A DNA stretch of 64,000 nucleotides from the NCBI GenBank assembly GCA_016584305.1, contig JACEEZ010011965.1, positions 53,501 to 117,500 on the forward strand. Direction: 5' to 3'. Shown piece by piece: positions 10,878 to 22,163 of the stretch. A program made the position numbers and the translations under genes. The number at the start of each line of letters is the position of its first letter. The first letter of the stretch is position 1. The notes beneath the pieces were generated by a model. That model searched no databases, was not told where the DNA came from, and saw only the letters and a list, made by a program, of their open reading frames with translations. Source of the DNA: Chionoecetes opilio. Its lineage: Eukaryota > Arthropoda > Malacostraca > Decapoda > Majidae.

Positions 10878-12372
10878 CAGTGGTTCCCAAAGTGGGCGGT
10901 GGGCGGCGGAAAGATCTGGGGGGGCGGCGATGAAAAAAAAGGCAGTAGGGGGGGCGGCAGGGTGGCATTAAGAGTAATTAATAACTTTTAGGTTTAACAA
11001 AATCTGAATAACAAAATCTGTCACAAACACCAAGGCTAAGGTAAAGGAACACGTATGCCTTATATATAATAAAATTGAAATAAGAATTATATGAGAGAAC
11101 ATGGCTTTATTTTAATACGTAGTCCGAAGTCTGAGTCAAAAAAGCGTTAGTTTGAGGTGATCTGGACAGGCACGGCCGCCGCCTCCCCAATATCACGGCA
11201 ATAAATAAAATCAAGGGACACTCTCCATGCCTCACTGTTTTGATAACTCTGCACTGATAATGATGAAGAGTTTGAACGTTTGTTGTTGCACACAGAGGTT
11301 AGATGGCTGTCAAAGGGAAACTGCCCGAGACCTTTCTATTCCCTGTTTGATACAGTTGTTGGATTATTCAAAGACTGATTATGGTCTTTGTGATGAACTA
11401 AGAAACATCAAGCATCACATTACTTGTTTGTCAGGTGTATTTACAAAGTTCAATGAAGTTCATTTGCAGCTGCAAGAAATGAGGTCCACCTTATGAAAGT
11501 CAAATCCGCATCTCCACCTTCCTGTCCAAGTTACAGTTATTCAAACAAAACCTTGCCCGTCATGAACTCTGCCAGTGTCCTAGCCTCTCTGTCATAGAGA
11601 AGGGGAAGAGCACGCCAGAAGCTGACCTTGAAGTGTACTGTACACACCTGGATGAGCTGCACAGACATATCTGTGAGACATTTCAGGATCTTTTATGGCT
11701 TAAAATACCAGACCGGGTGATCAATCCATTCCTAGATGTCAACAAAAAGGAAACAGGAGTGGCGGGGAACAAGTGGTGGCACTCCAAAATAACATTGAGC
11801 TGAGGCTAAAAAATCATATCAAGATTCTGGTCTGATAAAAATATATCTGATCGTTATCCAGTACTGTAGAACAATGTCACTATATATTTTATTGCCTTTC
11901 CAACGTCATATTTATTATAACGGGGCTTCAGTGCAGGCGCCCTGCTTCTTTCCAAACAGAAACTTACTAAAGAAAGACTGAACATTACTAACACAGGGAT
12001 CAACGCCTCATTCTTACTGAGGTTCAGCTTGATGTTGAGAAACTATATCCCTGCACCAAGCTTATATCCCTGCACCAAGCACATCCACCCCATTAATAAT
12101 AACTATGAAGGCAATGAACTATGATTACTGGTGACATGTTGATTTAACCATTCATGTTCCTTAAACAACTAAAACTGCTACATAAATTGGTTCACTAAGT
12201 AAGTATTATTTGTAAAAGACATGTTTGTGTTTAATCTTGTTGTTATCAATTTGCAGCATACCAAATACTGAAAAAAAGGTGTGTGTTCGCATGTATGTGG
12301 GTGGGTGGGGGTCGCTAGGAACTCACCTGGGAGCTAAGGGGATGCCAGACTGGACATGTTTGGGAACCACTG
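10878..12372 (+). mobile_element. hAT-like element, decayed, in SINE
   Basis: Inverted termini CAGTGGTTCCCAAA and TTTGGGAACCACTG, the classic hAT end form. Flanking 8-mers ttataggt and ttacaggg agree at 6 of 8 positions, compatible with a decayed 8-bp target duplication. Inside, 11227-11496 encodes 89 codons containing VFTKFNEVHLQLQEMRSTL, similar to the LxxhFxxLNxLNxxLQ region of ZBED5/SCAND3-like hAT transposases; later matching pieces (PDRVINPF-like at about 11710) need frameshifts. A pseudogene. Confidence 0.65.
11227..11496 (+). pseudogene. hAT transposase remnant (ZBED5/SCAND3-like)
   Basis: The open frame of 89 codons covers only a small slice of a transposase that normally exceeds 500 residues. 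The recognisable part is the leucine/glutamine pattern FTKFNEVHLQLQ near its end. Downstream coding similarity continues in other frames to about 11800 and is broken by stops. Located centrally between hAT-type termini. Family assignment comes from motif resemblance alone. Confidence 0.45.
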
Positions 12373-12723
12373 TTACAGGGGAAGGTCTGTTTTCTGTGGT
12401 GGTCAACCCTCAGTTGTTAGGCACGCGCTGCCACCTGTTGCCCTCTGCCACACTTGAAGGCACAGTCGTAGGAACTGGAATGCAGCACGCGGGTTGCTTC
12501 GGTCACTCGACGATGGATTTACAGTTGCTCCTTGGTGGGACTTGAACTCGGGACCTTGTGCTCACCTCCCAGGCTCTGGTCGACCACGTTAATGATAGCC
12601 GAAAGAGTTTGTCCCCGGCAGGATTCAAACTCGGAACATCGAGCTCGGCACTCCAAGACGCTAACCACTCGGCCACCGCCTCCCCGTACTTCACTAATAA
12701 GAATAATGACAAGAATAATCAGA

Positions 12724-13009
12724 ACAAGAAAATAAGGAAGCTACAAGAGGCCGTGAGACTTACACGAGGTAGTTCTTGTTACTTAACACTACCTACATCC
12801 ACCTTTCATCCCCATCCATGAAATTATCCAGCCTCCTTTTAAAGCTCCCTAATGACTCCGCACGAACCACCTGACGACTGAGTCCATTCCAATCATTCAC
12901 CACCCTATTTGTGAACCACCCTATTGTAAAGGCTCTTCAATCCACCTTTGTGATCCACTAACCACATGTGGAGAGGGTGGAAGAGCGAGGTGCTGTCAGG
13001 GTCTTTATA
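12724..13009 (-). mobile_element. LINE 3' end, family A
   Basis: Nearly the same extent as the copy at 4093-4383: 3' UTR (ataaggaagctacaagaggc) then, antisense, the RT tail with gggatgaaaggtggatg and the LKRRLD-type region. A PB-MITE terminus abuts its end here exactly as at 4383, so both copies may derive from one duplicated composite. Confidence 0.65.
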
Positions 13010-13038
13010 TTAACCCCTTGAGGCCCAGAACGTAATTA
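13010..13038 (+). mobile_element. PB-MITE, copy 7 (terminus only)
   Basis: TTAACCCCTTGAGGCCCAGA followed by acgtaatt, then unrelated sequence; the rest of the MITE is lost. 13039-13219 carries only short duplicated pieces (cagagaccagacctgattta twice). Confidence 0.6.
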
Positions 13039-13219
13039 TTTATGGAGAACATTTATGGAGGTCCCGTAGAGAGGTCTTGGAAGGACGGGACCCGGTTTAT
13101 AAGAGTGTGATCAACAACAGGCTCTGAGACAAAACGTACCTATGAATGGCAGAGACCAGACCTGATTTATATTATAATTAAAACAACAACGCCTTAGCAG
13201 AGACCAGACCTGATTTATA

Positions 13220-13427
13220 TTGACTCCTTCACGCCCAGATCTTTCCTTTGCTATATAAAATTGTCTGTTGTGAGCCATAAAATTACTAAAAGCAGCTTGA
13301 TTACCACATTAGTTAGTGGACAAGGCTACTAAACAGGTCATATCAATTAAATATTGCTTATGTTCATTAAAAAGTGTGTGATGGTCATAATACAATGGAC
13401 ATTACGTTCTGGGCCTCAAGGGATTAA
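13220..13427 (-). mobile_element. PB-MITE, copy 8
   Basis: Left TTAA decayed to TTGA, then CTCCTTCACGCCCAGATC; right end gggcctcaagggaTTAA. Interior matches the family. Confidence 0.75.
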
Positions 13428-13701
13428 AATTAAAACGGTTTGCCTTCGTACGGCATACCTGATTTATATTAGAATTAAAACGGCAAACCTTCATACAGTA
13501 AACACTAATTTGAACTAATTAGGGGGAGAGCTGGGTCGAATTAGCCGAAAGTCCGAATCATCCGATGGTTACCTCCAGCCCCTCCACCCAGTAATAAGTC
13601 ACTCAAACATGCCAAAACAGCACAGATTGTAGTACTTGTACTCACCAAAACCATCGTATTTATACTATAATTATAAGTACACTTGTAATACCACATGACA
13701 T

Positions 13702-14147
13702 ACCTATCAACCCCAAATAAGTCCCGCCCTTAACAAAGCACTACATTTGCCCTTACAAAACGGCAAAAAACCTTACATGTGCGTGAAAAAATGGTTTATT
13801 TGGTAACCTACACTACAATGTTGGCAGTTACGAGGAGCACTGATTATTGCATGTAGCTGTGGCTGATTTTGCACCTTCAACATGTCACTTGTTGGATGCA
13901 CCTGATAGCAGTTTTCATCACAGTTCATTTTTACTTTGAGACAAGCTGTTAGTGTATCAATGGCCAGGGTCTTCCTAGAGTCAGTGTTGGTTTTCCTCAC
14001 ATGTGAAAAGGCTCGCTCACTGTCACCATTACTGGGTGGCAGACACAAGGGCGCTTTTTACCATACAAAACTGCATTGTACGCCGTACAGGCTCAAAAAA
14101 TCAAATTTCCCGTACAAAATACGGGTAAACCTTACAAGTTGACAGGT
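13702..14147 (-). mobile_element. hAT-like non-autonomous element carrying a transposase C-terminal piece
   Basis: Inverted ends ACCTATCAAC and GTTGACAGGT, flanked by atgacat on both sides (13695-13701 and 14148-14154). Total 446 bp. The interior encodes, on the - strand, part of a hAT dimerisation region (next entry), so this is an internally deleted copy. Confidence 0.6.
13773..14048 (-). pseudogene. hAT transposase C-terminal (dimerisation) fragment
   Basis: 91-codon open frame. Residues 3-40 read LPPSNGDSERAFSHVRK and TLAIDTLTACLKVKMNC in order, matching the hAT C-terminal pattern P.SN...ER.FS..r.....r..L..dtL...l..K. The upstream ~500 residues of a transposase are missing. The start codon shown is arbitrary. 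It lies between inverted ends at 13702 and 14147, so it is a relic inside a non-autonomous element. Confidence 0.65.
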
Positions 14148-14344
14148 ATGACATGATAATAATAATAACAATACAGATTACAATAGAACATATGCACATA
14201 AGAACTCATAACCCATCAATTTCTTACTACTTAAAAATTAGATTATACACCCACACTTATTTTTCACCTTGTAATGCTTCTATCATACTCCTAAGTTAGC
14301 ATATACCTCCCTACACACACACACACACATACACAGATTGAATT

Positions 14345-14348
<4 letters not shown>

Positions 14349-14381
<33 letters not shown>

Positions 14382-14430
14382 CTCCTCTCTCTCTCATCTC
14401 ATCTCTCTCTCTCTCTCTCTCTCTCCTCTC

Positions 14431-14502
<72 letters not shown>

Positions 14503-14520
14503 CCCCCCCCCCCCCCTCCC
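14349..14520. repeat. (CT)n microsatellite ending in a C run
   Basis: CT/CCTCT repeats, followed by about 14 C residues at 14503-14516. Confidence 0.95.
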
Positions 14521-14659
14521 TTTATATATATTACAAGAGTTCTGTTATTGCCAAAACATTTAACTTAAAGGAATTTTTTTAATGCAGTTATATACGTACT
14601 ATTTAAAATGAGTATTGTTTTTCTTTTTATGGAGGTGGGTATTATAATGGAAAAGTTAA

Positions 14660-14780
14660 GGTATGTATGTATGTATGTATGTATGTAAGTATGTATGTAT
14701 GGATGGATGGATGGATGTATGTATGTATGTATGTATGTAAGTATGTATGGATGTATGGATGTTTGTATGATGTATGTATG

Positions 14781-14811
<31 letters not shown>

Positions 14812-14823
14812 GTATGTATGTAG
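14660..14823. repeat. (ATGT)n microsatellite with ATGG variants
   Basis: Tetranucleotide ATGT array, interrupted by ATGG and AAGT units. Confidence 0.95.
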
Positions 14824-14984
14824 ATGTTAACAAAATATACTGGGTTGCAATTTCTATTTTTTGTTCTTAGGTTCAGTCTAACTTGCGATTTTCAAAGTAA
14901 AACTGCTTTAAACTAGAAGTATGATATATTACTATGCGTGAAAATCCTATAGAGTTAGTCCCTTCCCCTACACTGAGGTGGCAA

Positions 14985-16170
14985 CACTGGTCTCGCGTCT
15001 ACACTGACCTATCTTGAACGGTTTCTGAATTATAAACTTATATATTTACTATAACGCGTTCAGCTCATAACTTGTTTCTCACACAGCAACACTTACCCAT
15101 CAAAAGTTATTGTAAATGGATGGATCTACAATTGTATCCCCGGCATTTCCAATTATCTAGCGAATTTTTTTCTTCTGAATTGCTCAAATTCTTCTCAAAA
15201 ATATTCCAAAATTGACGAAAATCTGGTTTTTGTTATTTTGCTGCAAAACCGAATCGTAGAAGAAAACTTATTGAAGTAACAAAGGTTCATCTTGAGGTGT
15301 TCTACATGACGCAGTAATCGGCTTGTCAAAACACCTCATGGTTGTTGAGAATTTTTTTATTATCTATAAATGTACGAATATGCTATTTTCTCGGTTATTT
15401 ACCAATCAATAATTTTTTGCTTTACGCCAAATGATACCCCTTGCTCTGCTTCATATTTACTGCTCTATACATGTTGCCATTATCTGCCATAGTTTTTTAG
15501 TTATTGTGAAAAACGTGATTTAAAAAAAAAATCAAGGCATACCCCTTGCAAAATTTGCAATATTTTTTGAAAAATAGATTTGCTTTAAAATTAGTTCCTA
15601 GCAGTTATCGGGCATGCTGAACACGAATATGGAGTCAGTTTTCAGTTACAATGATTAAAAGTCCCTATTTCAGCCAATTCACAATGACATGATACTTCCA
15701 GATATTCCTTAAAAATCACAAATTAGACAAAACTTACTACAAGACATAACAATATGATAGACATTGCTAGATTAATCATGACTTCAATACAATGATCAGT
15801 ATTAGTATTTTCAGTATTAGTAATATTATTATTAATCCCTATTTCATCCACCCATGCGATTGTCAAAGTACATACTTATAAAACATAGGAATACTATAGC
15901 AATCCTGTGGGACTTCTAATGCCCTCCCATGACTCCTGTAGAATGCGTGAAGGAGCGAAGAGGCCCGTGAAGGACTCTGAAGGATTGTATACAAAGCGAA
16001 GGATACTTAAAAACAATAGTTCTTCCTCCTCCCTTACTTCTCCTTTCTCCTCTTCCTCTCCTCCCTCTCCTCCCTTCCTTGTCCCACCTCCTTCCTCCCC
16101 CTCATGCCTTCCTCCTCCTATCCTATTTATACCATAATTATAAATGATCATATATCAGATCACGCTAGAC
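14985..16170 (+). repeat. Dispersed repeat R3, copy 1 (unidentified family)
   Basis: About 1.2 kb shared in order with 23870-24905 and 53690-54660; markers are cacagcaacacttacccatc, gaagtaacaaaggttcatc, ggacttttaatca (antisense form), ccagatattccttaaaa, gattgtatacaaagcgaa and a final CCTCCTTCC-rich stretch. The 3' part also occurs at 6660-7110. No ORF of note on either strand and no termini identified. Probably part of a large non-autonomous transposon. Confidence 0.65.
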
Positions 16171-16340
16171 AGCCGCGGCACTGCATGGGAGAGGTGGGAC
16201 TCCCACTAGTAAGGCTAAGGATAATTCAAACTTGCTCAAATTATGGAAAGTTATTGAAAAACTTTGAACTGGCCTGAAACAGGTTGAATTATCCGAAGTT
16301 TGAATGATACGGGTTCGATTTAGAGAGTTTACTGAACGGC

Positions 16341-16646
16341 ATACCTGATTTATATAAGAATTAAAACGGCAAACCTTCAGCTGGCACTTTTCCTCAAGAA
16401 GTCTTGACCAAGATGCAGTTCGGGCGGAAGGAAGGTTCTCCGTCGGGGCATCCACTGTGGAGGAGATGCAGGCGAGGCACAGGTGGAGCACAGGTGGAGC
16501 ACAGGTGGCACACGTGGATAACGATTCCAGGGAGCATTGTGGTTGTGGCCGAGGGGCTTGTGGTGGCGCATCGCTGCACAAGGCCACATCTTCCAAGGGG
16601 ACGAAGGCAACACTTCCCTGTGTTAGGTACACTGTCGCCATGTCAC
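16341..16646. other. No identified feature
   Basis: Moderately GC-rich stretch open in several frames on both strands (up to 158 codons on -), without a recognisable motif, splice context or homolog pattern. Contains a short triplication (aggtggagcac) near 16480-16505. Not called as a gene. Confidence 0.4.
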
Positions 16647-16856
16647 TATAGGATTTTTTTTTACCAAGGCGAAAATTCCATTCTATCTTAAGGTTTCATG
16701 CTTAAAATGATGCCTGTGTTTATCTGATACTATGGTTAACTATGATCAAATACAACTGATATTTAGAAGAAGCGTAGTATTCCCTTCTCTCGGCATCAAC
16801 TATCAGTCAGTAAGCAGCAAGGGGGCAGGATTTCTCACCTCGTTAAAGAAAGAGAG
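16647..16856 (-). mobile_element. M2 MITE, copy 3 (antisense)
   Basis: Antisense copy: taccaaggcgaaaattcc, ggtttcatgcttaaaatgat, atggttaactatgatca, gcatcaactatcagtcagta, ending in cacctcgttaaagaaa. It keeps the intact gcttaaaatgat site that is filled by a PB-MITE in the 50.6-kb copy. Confidence 0.7.
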
Positions 16857-17082
16857 TTTAATGAAGTCTGAATATTTTTATTGTACCTCGGAAAACATAA
16901 AAAGTAACCTTAATTTCACTGAAGGTGTTTGCTATGGGGACACAACACTATACTTTCAATTACTAGCACTAGTCATTAATGATTACAGTAACTAATTTGC
17001 TGCTGTAAACATTTGCATTACTCAAATCCTGCGTGCTTTGTGATCTTGATGTGCTGTCATGGTCGTGTTGTTGGATCAGACG

Positions 17083-18103
17083 TAAGGTGTTACGTGCAGC
17101 GGTGTGAGGACTAGGGCTGCCTGTCTTGGGCAGAAGTAAGGTGTTACGTGCAGCGGTGTGAGGACTAGGGCTGCCTGTCTTGGGCAGAAGTAAGGTGTTA
17201 CGTGCAGCGGTGTGAGGACTAGGGCTGCCTGTCTTGGGCAGAAGTAAGGTGTTACGTGCAGCGGTGTGAGGACTAGGGCTGCCTGTCTTGGGCAGAAGTA
17301 AGGTGTTACGTGCAGCGGTGTGAGGACTAGGGCTGCCTGTCTTGGGCAGAAGTAAGGTGTTACATGCAGCGGTGTAAGGACTAGGGCTGCCTGTCTTGGG
17401 CAGAAGTAAGGTGTTACGTGCAGCGGTGTAAGGACTAGGGCTGCCTGTCTTGGGCAGAAGTAAGGTGTTACGTGCAGCGGTGTAAGGACTAGGGCTGCCT
17501 GTCTTGGGCAGAAGTAAGGTGTTACGTGCAGCGGTGTGAGGACTAGGGCTGCCTGTCTTGGGCAGAAGTAAGGTGTTACGTGCAGCGGTGTGAGGACTAG
17601 GGCTGCCTGTCTTGGGCAGAAGTAAGGTGTTACATGCAGCGGTGTGAGGACTAGGGCTGCCTGTCTTGGGCAGAAGTAAGGTGTTACGTGCAGCGGTGTG
17701 AGGACTAGGGCTGCCTGTCTTGGGCAGAAGTAAGGTGTTACGTGCAGCGGTGTGAGGACTAGGGCTGCCTGTCTTGGGCAGAAGTAAGGTGTTACGTGCA
17801 GCGGTGTGAGGACTAGGGCTGCCTGTCTTGGGCAGAAGTAAGGTGTTACGTGCAGCGGTGTGAGGACTAGGGCTGCCTGTCTTGGGCAGAAGTAAGGTGT
17901 TACGTGCAGCGGTGTGAGGACTAGGGCTGCCTGTCTTGGGCAGAAGTAAGGTGTTACGTGCAGCGGTGTGAGGACTAGGGCTGCCTGTCTTGGGCAGAAG
18001 TAAGGTGTTACGTGCAGCGGTGTGAGGACTAGGGCTGCCTGTCTTGGGCAGAAGTAAGGTGTTACATGCAGCGGTGTGAGGACTAGGGCTGCCTGTCTTG
18101 GGG
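17083..18103. repeat. 54-bp minisatellite, ~19 copies
   Basis: Unit contains taaggtgttacgtgcagcgg, tgtgaggactagggctgcc and tgtcttgggcagaag. Units are almost identical, differing at a few fixed positions (cgtgcagc/catgcagc, tgtgagg/tgtaagg). Because 54 is divisible by three, stop-free frames of 387 and 369 codons run through it on the - strand. Confidence 0.97.
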
Positions 18104-18940
18104 TTTCTTGACATCCCGGGATTCCGGGACAAATCAGGATATTTCCCGGGATCCCGGGATTTCCCGCATCACGTAATATTTGCACTAACTAACACTGGCA
18201 AGTGTGAAGCCCAGATGCTTCATGAGTGTAGTGTCTGTATAACCCCAGATGCTTCATGAGTGTAGTGTCAGCATAGTATTTGAAAGGCAATTGAATTGAT
18301 ACATTTTATGACAGTGAAGCAATGTTATCTGTATTAACTTGCATACTGGTGCAGAAATAGCTACTTCATCTGACGCAATAAGCAAACCTTTAATGATCTA
18401 ATCTCATGCCGTTAGCCATGACAGAAACTCTGACATTTGAAATGCCATTCAGAGTTTGCTATTATAAAAGAATAAGAATTCAATATTTCATGGCCTTTGG
18501 AAGCCACAGTCTACAAAGACCTCAAGCAACACTGGAAGGACCACGGGACAAAGTTAAAGCTAACAGCACAGAGTCCTGTGTGCACGGTGCACCCAGGCAG
18601 GGCTGGCCACTAAAGACATTACATGTATTTAAATACTAAATACATTTTACGAATGTATTTAAATACTAAATACATCAATTGTATTTAAATACATTTGTAA
18701 ATACATTTTAAATACAAATTCTAACATGTCCGAAAAAAATGGATTTCCTTAGATTTTGGGTTTCCTTAGAAATGTCCTTCTCAGGCCTAAATTTCCTTCA
18801 AATCAGGAGATTTCCTTGCAAGTGGAAACCCTAGTATTTAAATACATGAAACCAATTTATTTATAAATACATTTCTAAATACACAAATGTATATAAATGC
18901 GTATTTAAATACAAATGTATTTAAATACTGCCCAGCTCTG
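18104..18940. other. AT-rich stretch with CCCGGG-rich ends, no gene
   Basis: Starts with gggtttcttgacatcccggg and several CCCGGGAT motifs, resembling (inverted) the ggatcccgggaaggaaaccc at 20245-20265. These could be termini of one hAT-type element that encloses the 26-bp array; no target duplication was seen. 18620-18930 is built on the palindromic motif gtatttaaatac. Confidence 0.4.
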
Positions 18941-19945
18941 CACACAAGACACAGTCACGCACGGTGCACACAAGACACAGTCACGCACGGTGCACACAAG
19001 ACACAGTCACGCACGGTGCACACAAGACACAGTCACGCACGGTGCACACAAGACACAGTCACGCACGGTGCACACAAGACACAGTCACGCACGGTGCACA
19101 CAAGACACAGTCACGCACGGTGCACACAAGACACAGTCACGCACGGTGCACACAAGACACAGTCACGCACGGTGCACACAAGACACAGTCACGCACGGTG
19201 CACACAAGACAGTCACGCACGGTGCACACAAGACACAGTCATGCACGGTGCACACAAGACAGTCACGCACGGTGCACACAAGACACAGTCATGCACGGTG
19301 CACACAAGACACAGTCATGCACGGTGCACACAAGACAGTCACGCACGGTGCACACAAGACACAGTCATGCACGGTGCACACAAGACACAGTCACGCACGG
19401 TGCACACAAGACACAGTCACGCACGGTGCACACAAGACACACAGTCACGCACGGTGCACACAAGACAGTCACGCACGGTGCACACAAGACACAGTCACGG
19501 TGCACACAAGACACACAGTCATGCACGGTGCACACAAGACACAGTCATACACGGTGCACACAAGAGACACAGTCACGGTGCATACAAGACACACAGTCAT
19601 GCACGGTGCACACAAGAGACACAGTCATGCACGGTGCACACAAGACACACAGTCATGCACGGTGCACACAAGACACACGTCATGCACGGTGCACACAAGA
19701 GACACAGTCACGCACGGTGCACACAAGACACACAGTCATGCACGGTGCACACAAGAGACACAGTCACGGTGCACACAAGACACAGTCATGCACGGTGCAC
19801 ACAAGACACACAGTCACGGTGCACACAAGACACAGTCACGGTGCACACAAGACACACAGTCACGGTACACACAGTCACGGTGCACACAAGACACAGTCAC
19901 GGTACACACAGTCACGGTGCACACAAGACACACAGTCACACACGC
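18941..19945. repeat. 26-bp minisatellite with length variants, ~40 copies
   Basis: Unit is cacacaagacacagtcac followed by gcacggtg. The first third is homogeneous; later units lose (24 bp) or gain (28 bp) CA steps or drop acgc, giving a gradient of decay to the right. All three + frames are stop-free over 350 codons or more because no frame of the unit contains a stop. Confidence 0.97.
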
Positions 19946-20264
19946 AGCAAAAGGTGTTCATGAAAGGACTCCAGGAAGCACAAACAGTCAATCTTCTGTT
20001 GGCCACAAAAGAAATCCAATGATATACAGAATGACATTAAAAGATTGCCATTGTAAAAAAAAAACAGCATTATTCTATGCCAGTATGAAGCCCTGGCCTA
20101 CAAGAACAGTGGTCTCTTTAGAACACTCCCTCTCTCATGCATTTTGTATTTTACACAGTGCAAATCTGAGATTAGGAACAACAATAAGAATCCCAGGATT
20201 TGAAAACATTTCCCGGGGGAAAAAAACATAATCACTTACACCCGGGATCCCGGGAAGGAAACCC

Positions 20265-20475
20265 TAGTCTGTAATGTCCCAGCGCCAGGTTATTGAGCCT
20301 ACTCCTTGCTGCCCCGCCAGCCTGCACAGGAAATATCTAGTCTGTAGTGTACCAGCGCCAGGTTTTTGAGCCTACTCCTTGCTGCCCCGCCAGCCTGCAC
20401 AGGAAACCTTAGTAGGTAATGTCCCAGCGCCAGGTTTTTGAGCCTACTCCTTGCTGCCCCGCCAGCCTGCAGCCC
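20265..20475. repeat. ~72-bp tandem repeat, three copies
   Basis: Units contain ccagcgccaggtttttgagc, ctactccttgctgccccgcc and agcctgcacaggaaa; phase markers at 20281, 20354 and 20425. Confidence 0.85.
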
Positions 20476-20522
20476 GGCACTGAGGAGGCCGGGATGCGGC
20501 ACCACCCAGTGTCCACCACTGA

Positions 20523-20612
20523 GCCACCACACACTTTACAGGAACTACCACGTGTAGGTCTCACGGCCTCTTGTAGCTTCCTTATTTCCTGATGTTCTGA
20601 TGTTCTTATGTC
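20523..20612 (+). mobile_element. LINE family A 3' UTR scrap (sense)
   Basis: Contains ggaactaccacgtgtaggtc, cctcttgtagcttccttatt and a terminal ctgatgttcttatgt, the 3' end of family A in sense orientation. 20615-20950 follows with short duplications of gaatgaatggccagggc and no gene. Confidence 0.6.
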
Positions 20613-20952
20613 TGCCACTGCAATGTTCCCAGTGTGTGGGGGGGGGAGGGAAGGTTTTGCTGCCAGGGCATGGCCGTGTGAATGTGAATGAATGGCCAGG
20701 GCAAGGCCGTGCCATGGCTGTGTTAATGAATGGCCAGGGCCAGGCCGTGCTGTGGCCGTGTGAATGTGAATGAATGGCCAATGAAGTAAGACGGCAATAA
20801 GGATTCTGCAATCAATCACTTGTCTTAAAGAAATCTTGACCATGAGAAATCATAGGACATGAAAGTTAATCACACTTGTAAATCTGTCAATTAATTATAT
20901 TATTGAAAATTAATTGCTATTGTAAATTATGATTCATATTCATATGAATAGG

Positions 20953-20957
20953 TGTGT

Positions 20958-21006
<49 letters not shown>
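20953..21006. repeat. (GT)n microsatellite
   Basis: About 25 GT units. Confidence 0.95.
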
Positions 21007-21008
<2 letters not shown>

Positions 21009-21276
21009 CACTGAAGGAAGGAAACATTAACTGGTGACACCGGTGATAATTATTATGGTAAAATAATTGAAGCTATTATGTAAATGAAAAACATCATTAG
21101 AAAACATGTTTACCAGTGAGTCATCCATTGATCATGTCTCCAGAAAGACTCGTTATTTTGGTGCATAAAGCAGGTGGGAGTTACACACAGGTAACTGGGG
21201 CACAGGGCACAGGGCACAGGGCACAGGTAACTGGGCACAGGGCACAGGGCACAGGGCACTCACTCACTCACAATTA

Positions 21277-21938
21277 CAGTGTTCGCAAAAAGTCATGGCC
21301 GCCCCGCTATCCCCCTATGTTGAGGTCCATCTGCAAGCTGTGTTGCATCGTCCGTTCAGCAACCTCTCCCAGCAATAATGAATGTTTTATTTTGAGTTCA
21401 TTGGCAGTGATCCGCGGGTCCTTCATACTTCTCGCTTCAGGAGTCTATCTGTGGTCTTGCAAGTCTTCTTTGGCCTTCCAGAACACAGTGTATGTAATGG
21501 AACAGTGTTAGGTGGGGGGTCCCGCGGTGCCACCACCAGACGCCTGATATTCCTCTCTCCTCGCCCTGTCCTCATTGCAATTTCTTGAGTGGAGACGTTA
21601 TCAGCTTTCCAGGCTAAAATTTGTGCTCTTTCCTCTATGGGTAAGTGGGTCGGGGCCATCCTAGTGCCTTGGGTTGAAAAATACTGCGGCTAGAAAGTTA
21701 TGGGTGCAAATAGAGGATTCCCCACGAGAGCAGTGTGTAACATTCTTTCCTCCTGTGGAAGGTCAGAGAGCACTTGTGTGACATTTATGCCGCCATGTCA
21801 TCCCCCATACACTTCTCGCAGCCTGTGACGGTCCCAGACGTATGATCAAACATGAGCTGTGGAGGGAATCGCCACAACGCTGACCCACCCAAATAACCTT
21901 TTTTAGCGTTTTCCGGCCAATACTTTTTGCGGACACTG
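21277..21938 (-). mobile_element. Tc1/mariner element, internally deleted
   Basis: Inverted termini CAGTGTTCGCAAAAAGT and (right, reverse complement) CAGTGTCCGCAAAAAGT, each next to a TA. Length 662 bp, roughly half of a normal Tc1 element. A 78-codon piece of transposase N-terminus (21423-21659) and a second scrap (21763-21905) remain. Non-autonomous. Confidence 0.8.
21423..21659 (-). pseudogene. Tc1-like transposase N-terminal fragment
   Basis: The open frame has LPIEERAQILAWKADNVSTQ, then EIAMRTGRGERNIRRLV, a paired-type helix-turn-helix as in Tc1 transposases, and later a GRPKKTCKTTDRLLKREV linker (GRPrKTt..dr.l.r). The catalytic DDE domain is absent; after residue 78 the frame stops and soon reaches the element end. 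Confidence 0.75.
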
Positions 21939-22163
21939 TATAAGCAGGGATGTTGTATGCGTATTCAGTATTCATATTTGAATACAGTATTTGGGTGTAT
22001 TCATATTCATACTCGAATAGGTAATTGTTACTAGAAATAGAAATATTCTCATTCATATTCGAATACTTGGGAAAAGTATTTGTGTTTGAAGCGCGGCAGC
22101 GAGGAAATGATTTGTGATTACTCTCAGCGTGTTTTGTGGCCGCTGTGAAGACTGCCGCAGCCT

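Larger units (their letters stand above)
10745..12690 (-). mobile_element. SINE, copy 3 (antisense), split by a hAT-like insertion
   Basis: The 3' part (cctatagcacttgtaggcta, tatagtgacacctgtgatg) lies at 10745-10877. The tRNA-like head with cttggtgggacttgaactcg and caagacgctaaccactcggc lies at 12490-12690. The 1.5 kb between is the hAT-like element. Two head-like segments sit close together (12495-12560 and 12610-12690), perhaps two SINE heads. Confidence 0.6.
13496..16334. mobile_element. Tigger/pogo-like non-autonomous element, ~2.8 kb with nested hAT-like insert
   Basis: Left end CAGTAAACACTAATTTGAAC after TA; right end ...GGTTCGATTTAGAGAGTTTACTG at 16334. The left 200 bp match 5947-6160 and 4560-4735; the right ~160 bp match 7110-7253. 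Flanking both ends is the same host motif (gatttatat.agaattaaaa, cggcaaacctt). Inside lie a hAT-like element (13702-14147), microsatellites and the R3 dispersed segment. No transposase ORF. Confidence 0.6.

Noticed and set aside
16969..18185. 387- and 369-codon ORFs on the - strand
   Set aside because: Pure 54-bp repeat translations, open in two frames at once, without a non-repetitive domain.
18887..20231. 438-, 358- and 352-codon ORFs on the + strand
   Set aside because: The 26-bp repeat is stop-free in all frames; identical peptide phases in three frames indicate an artefact.
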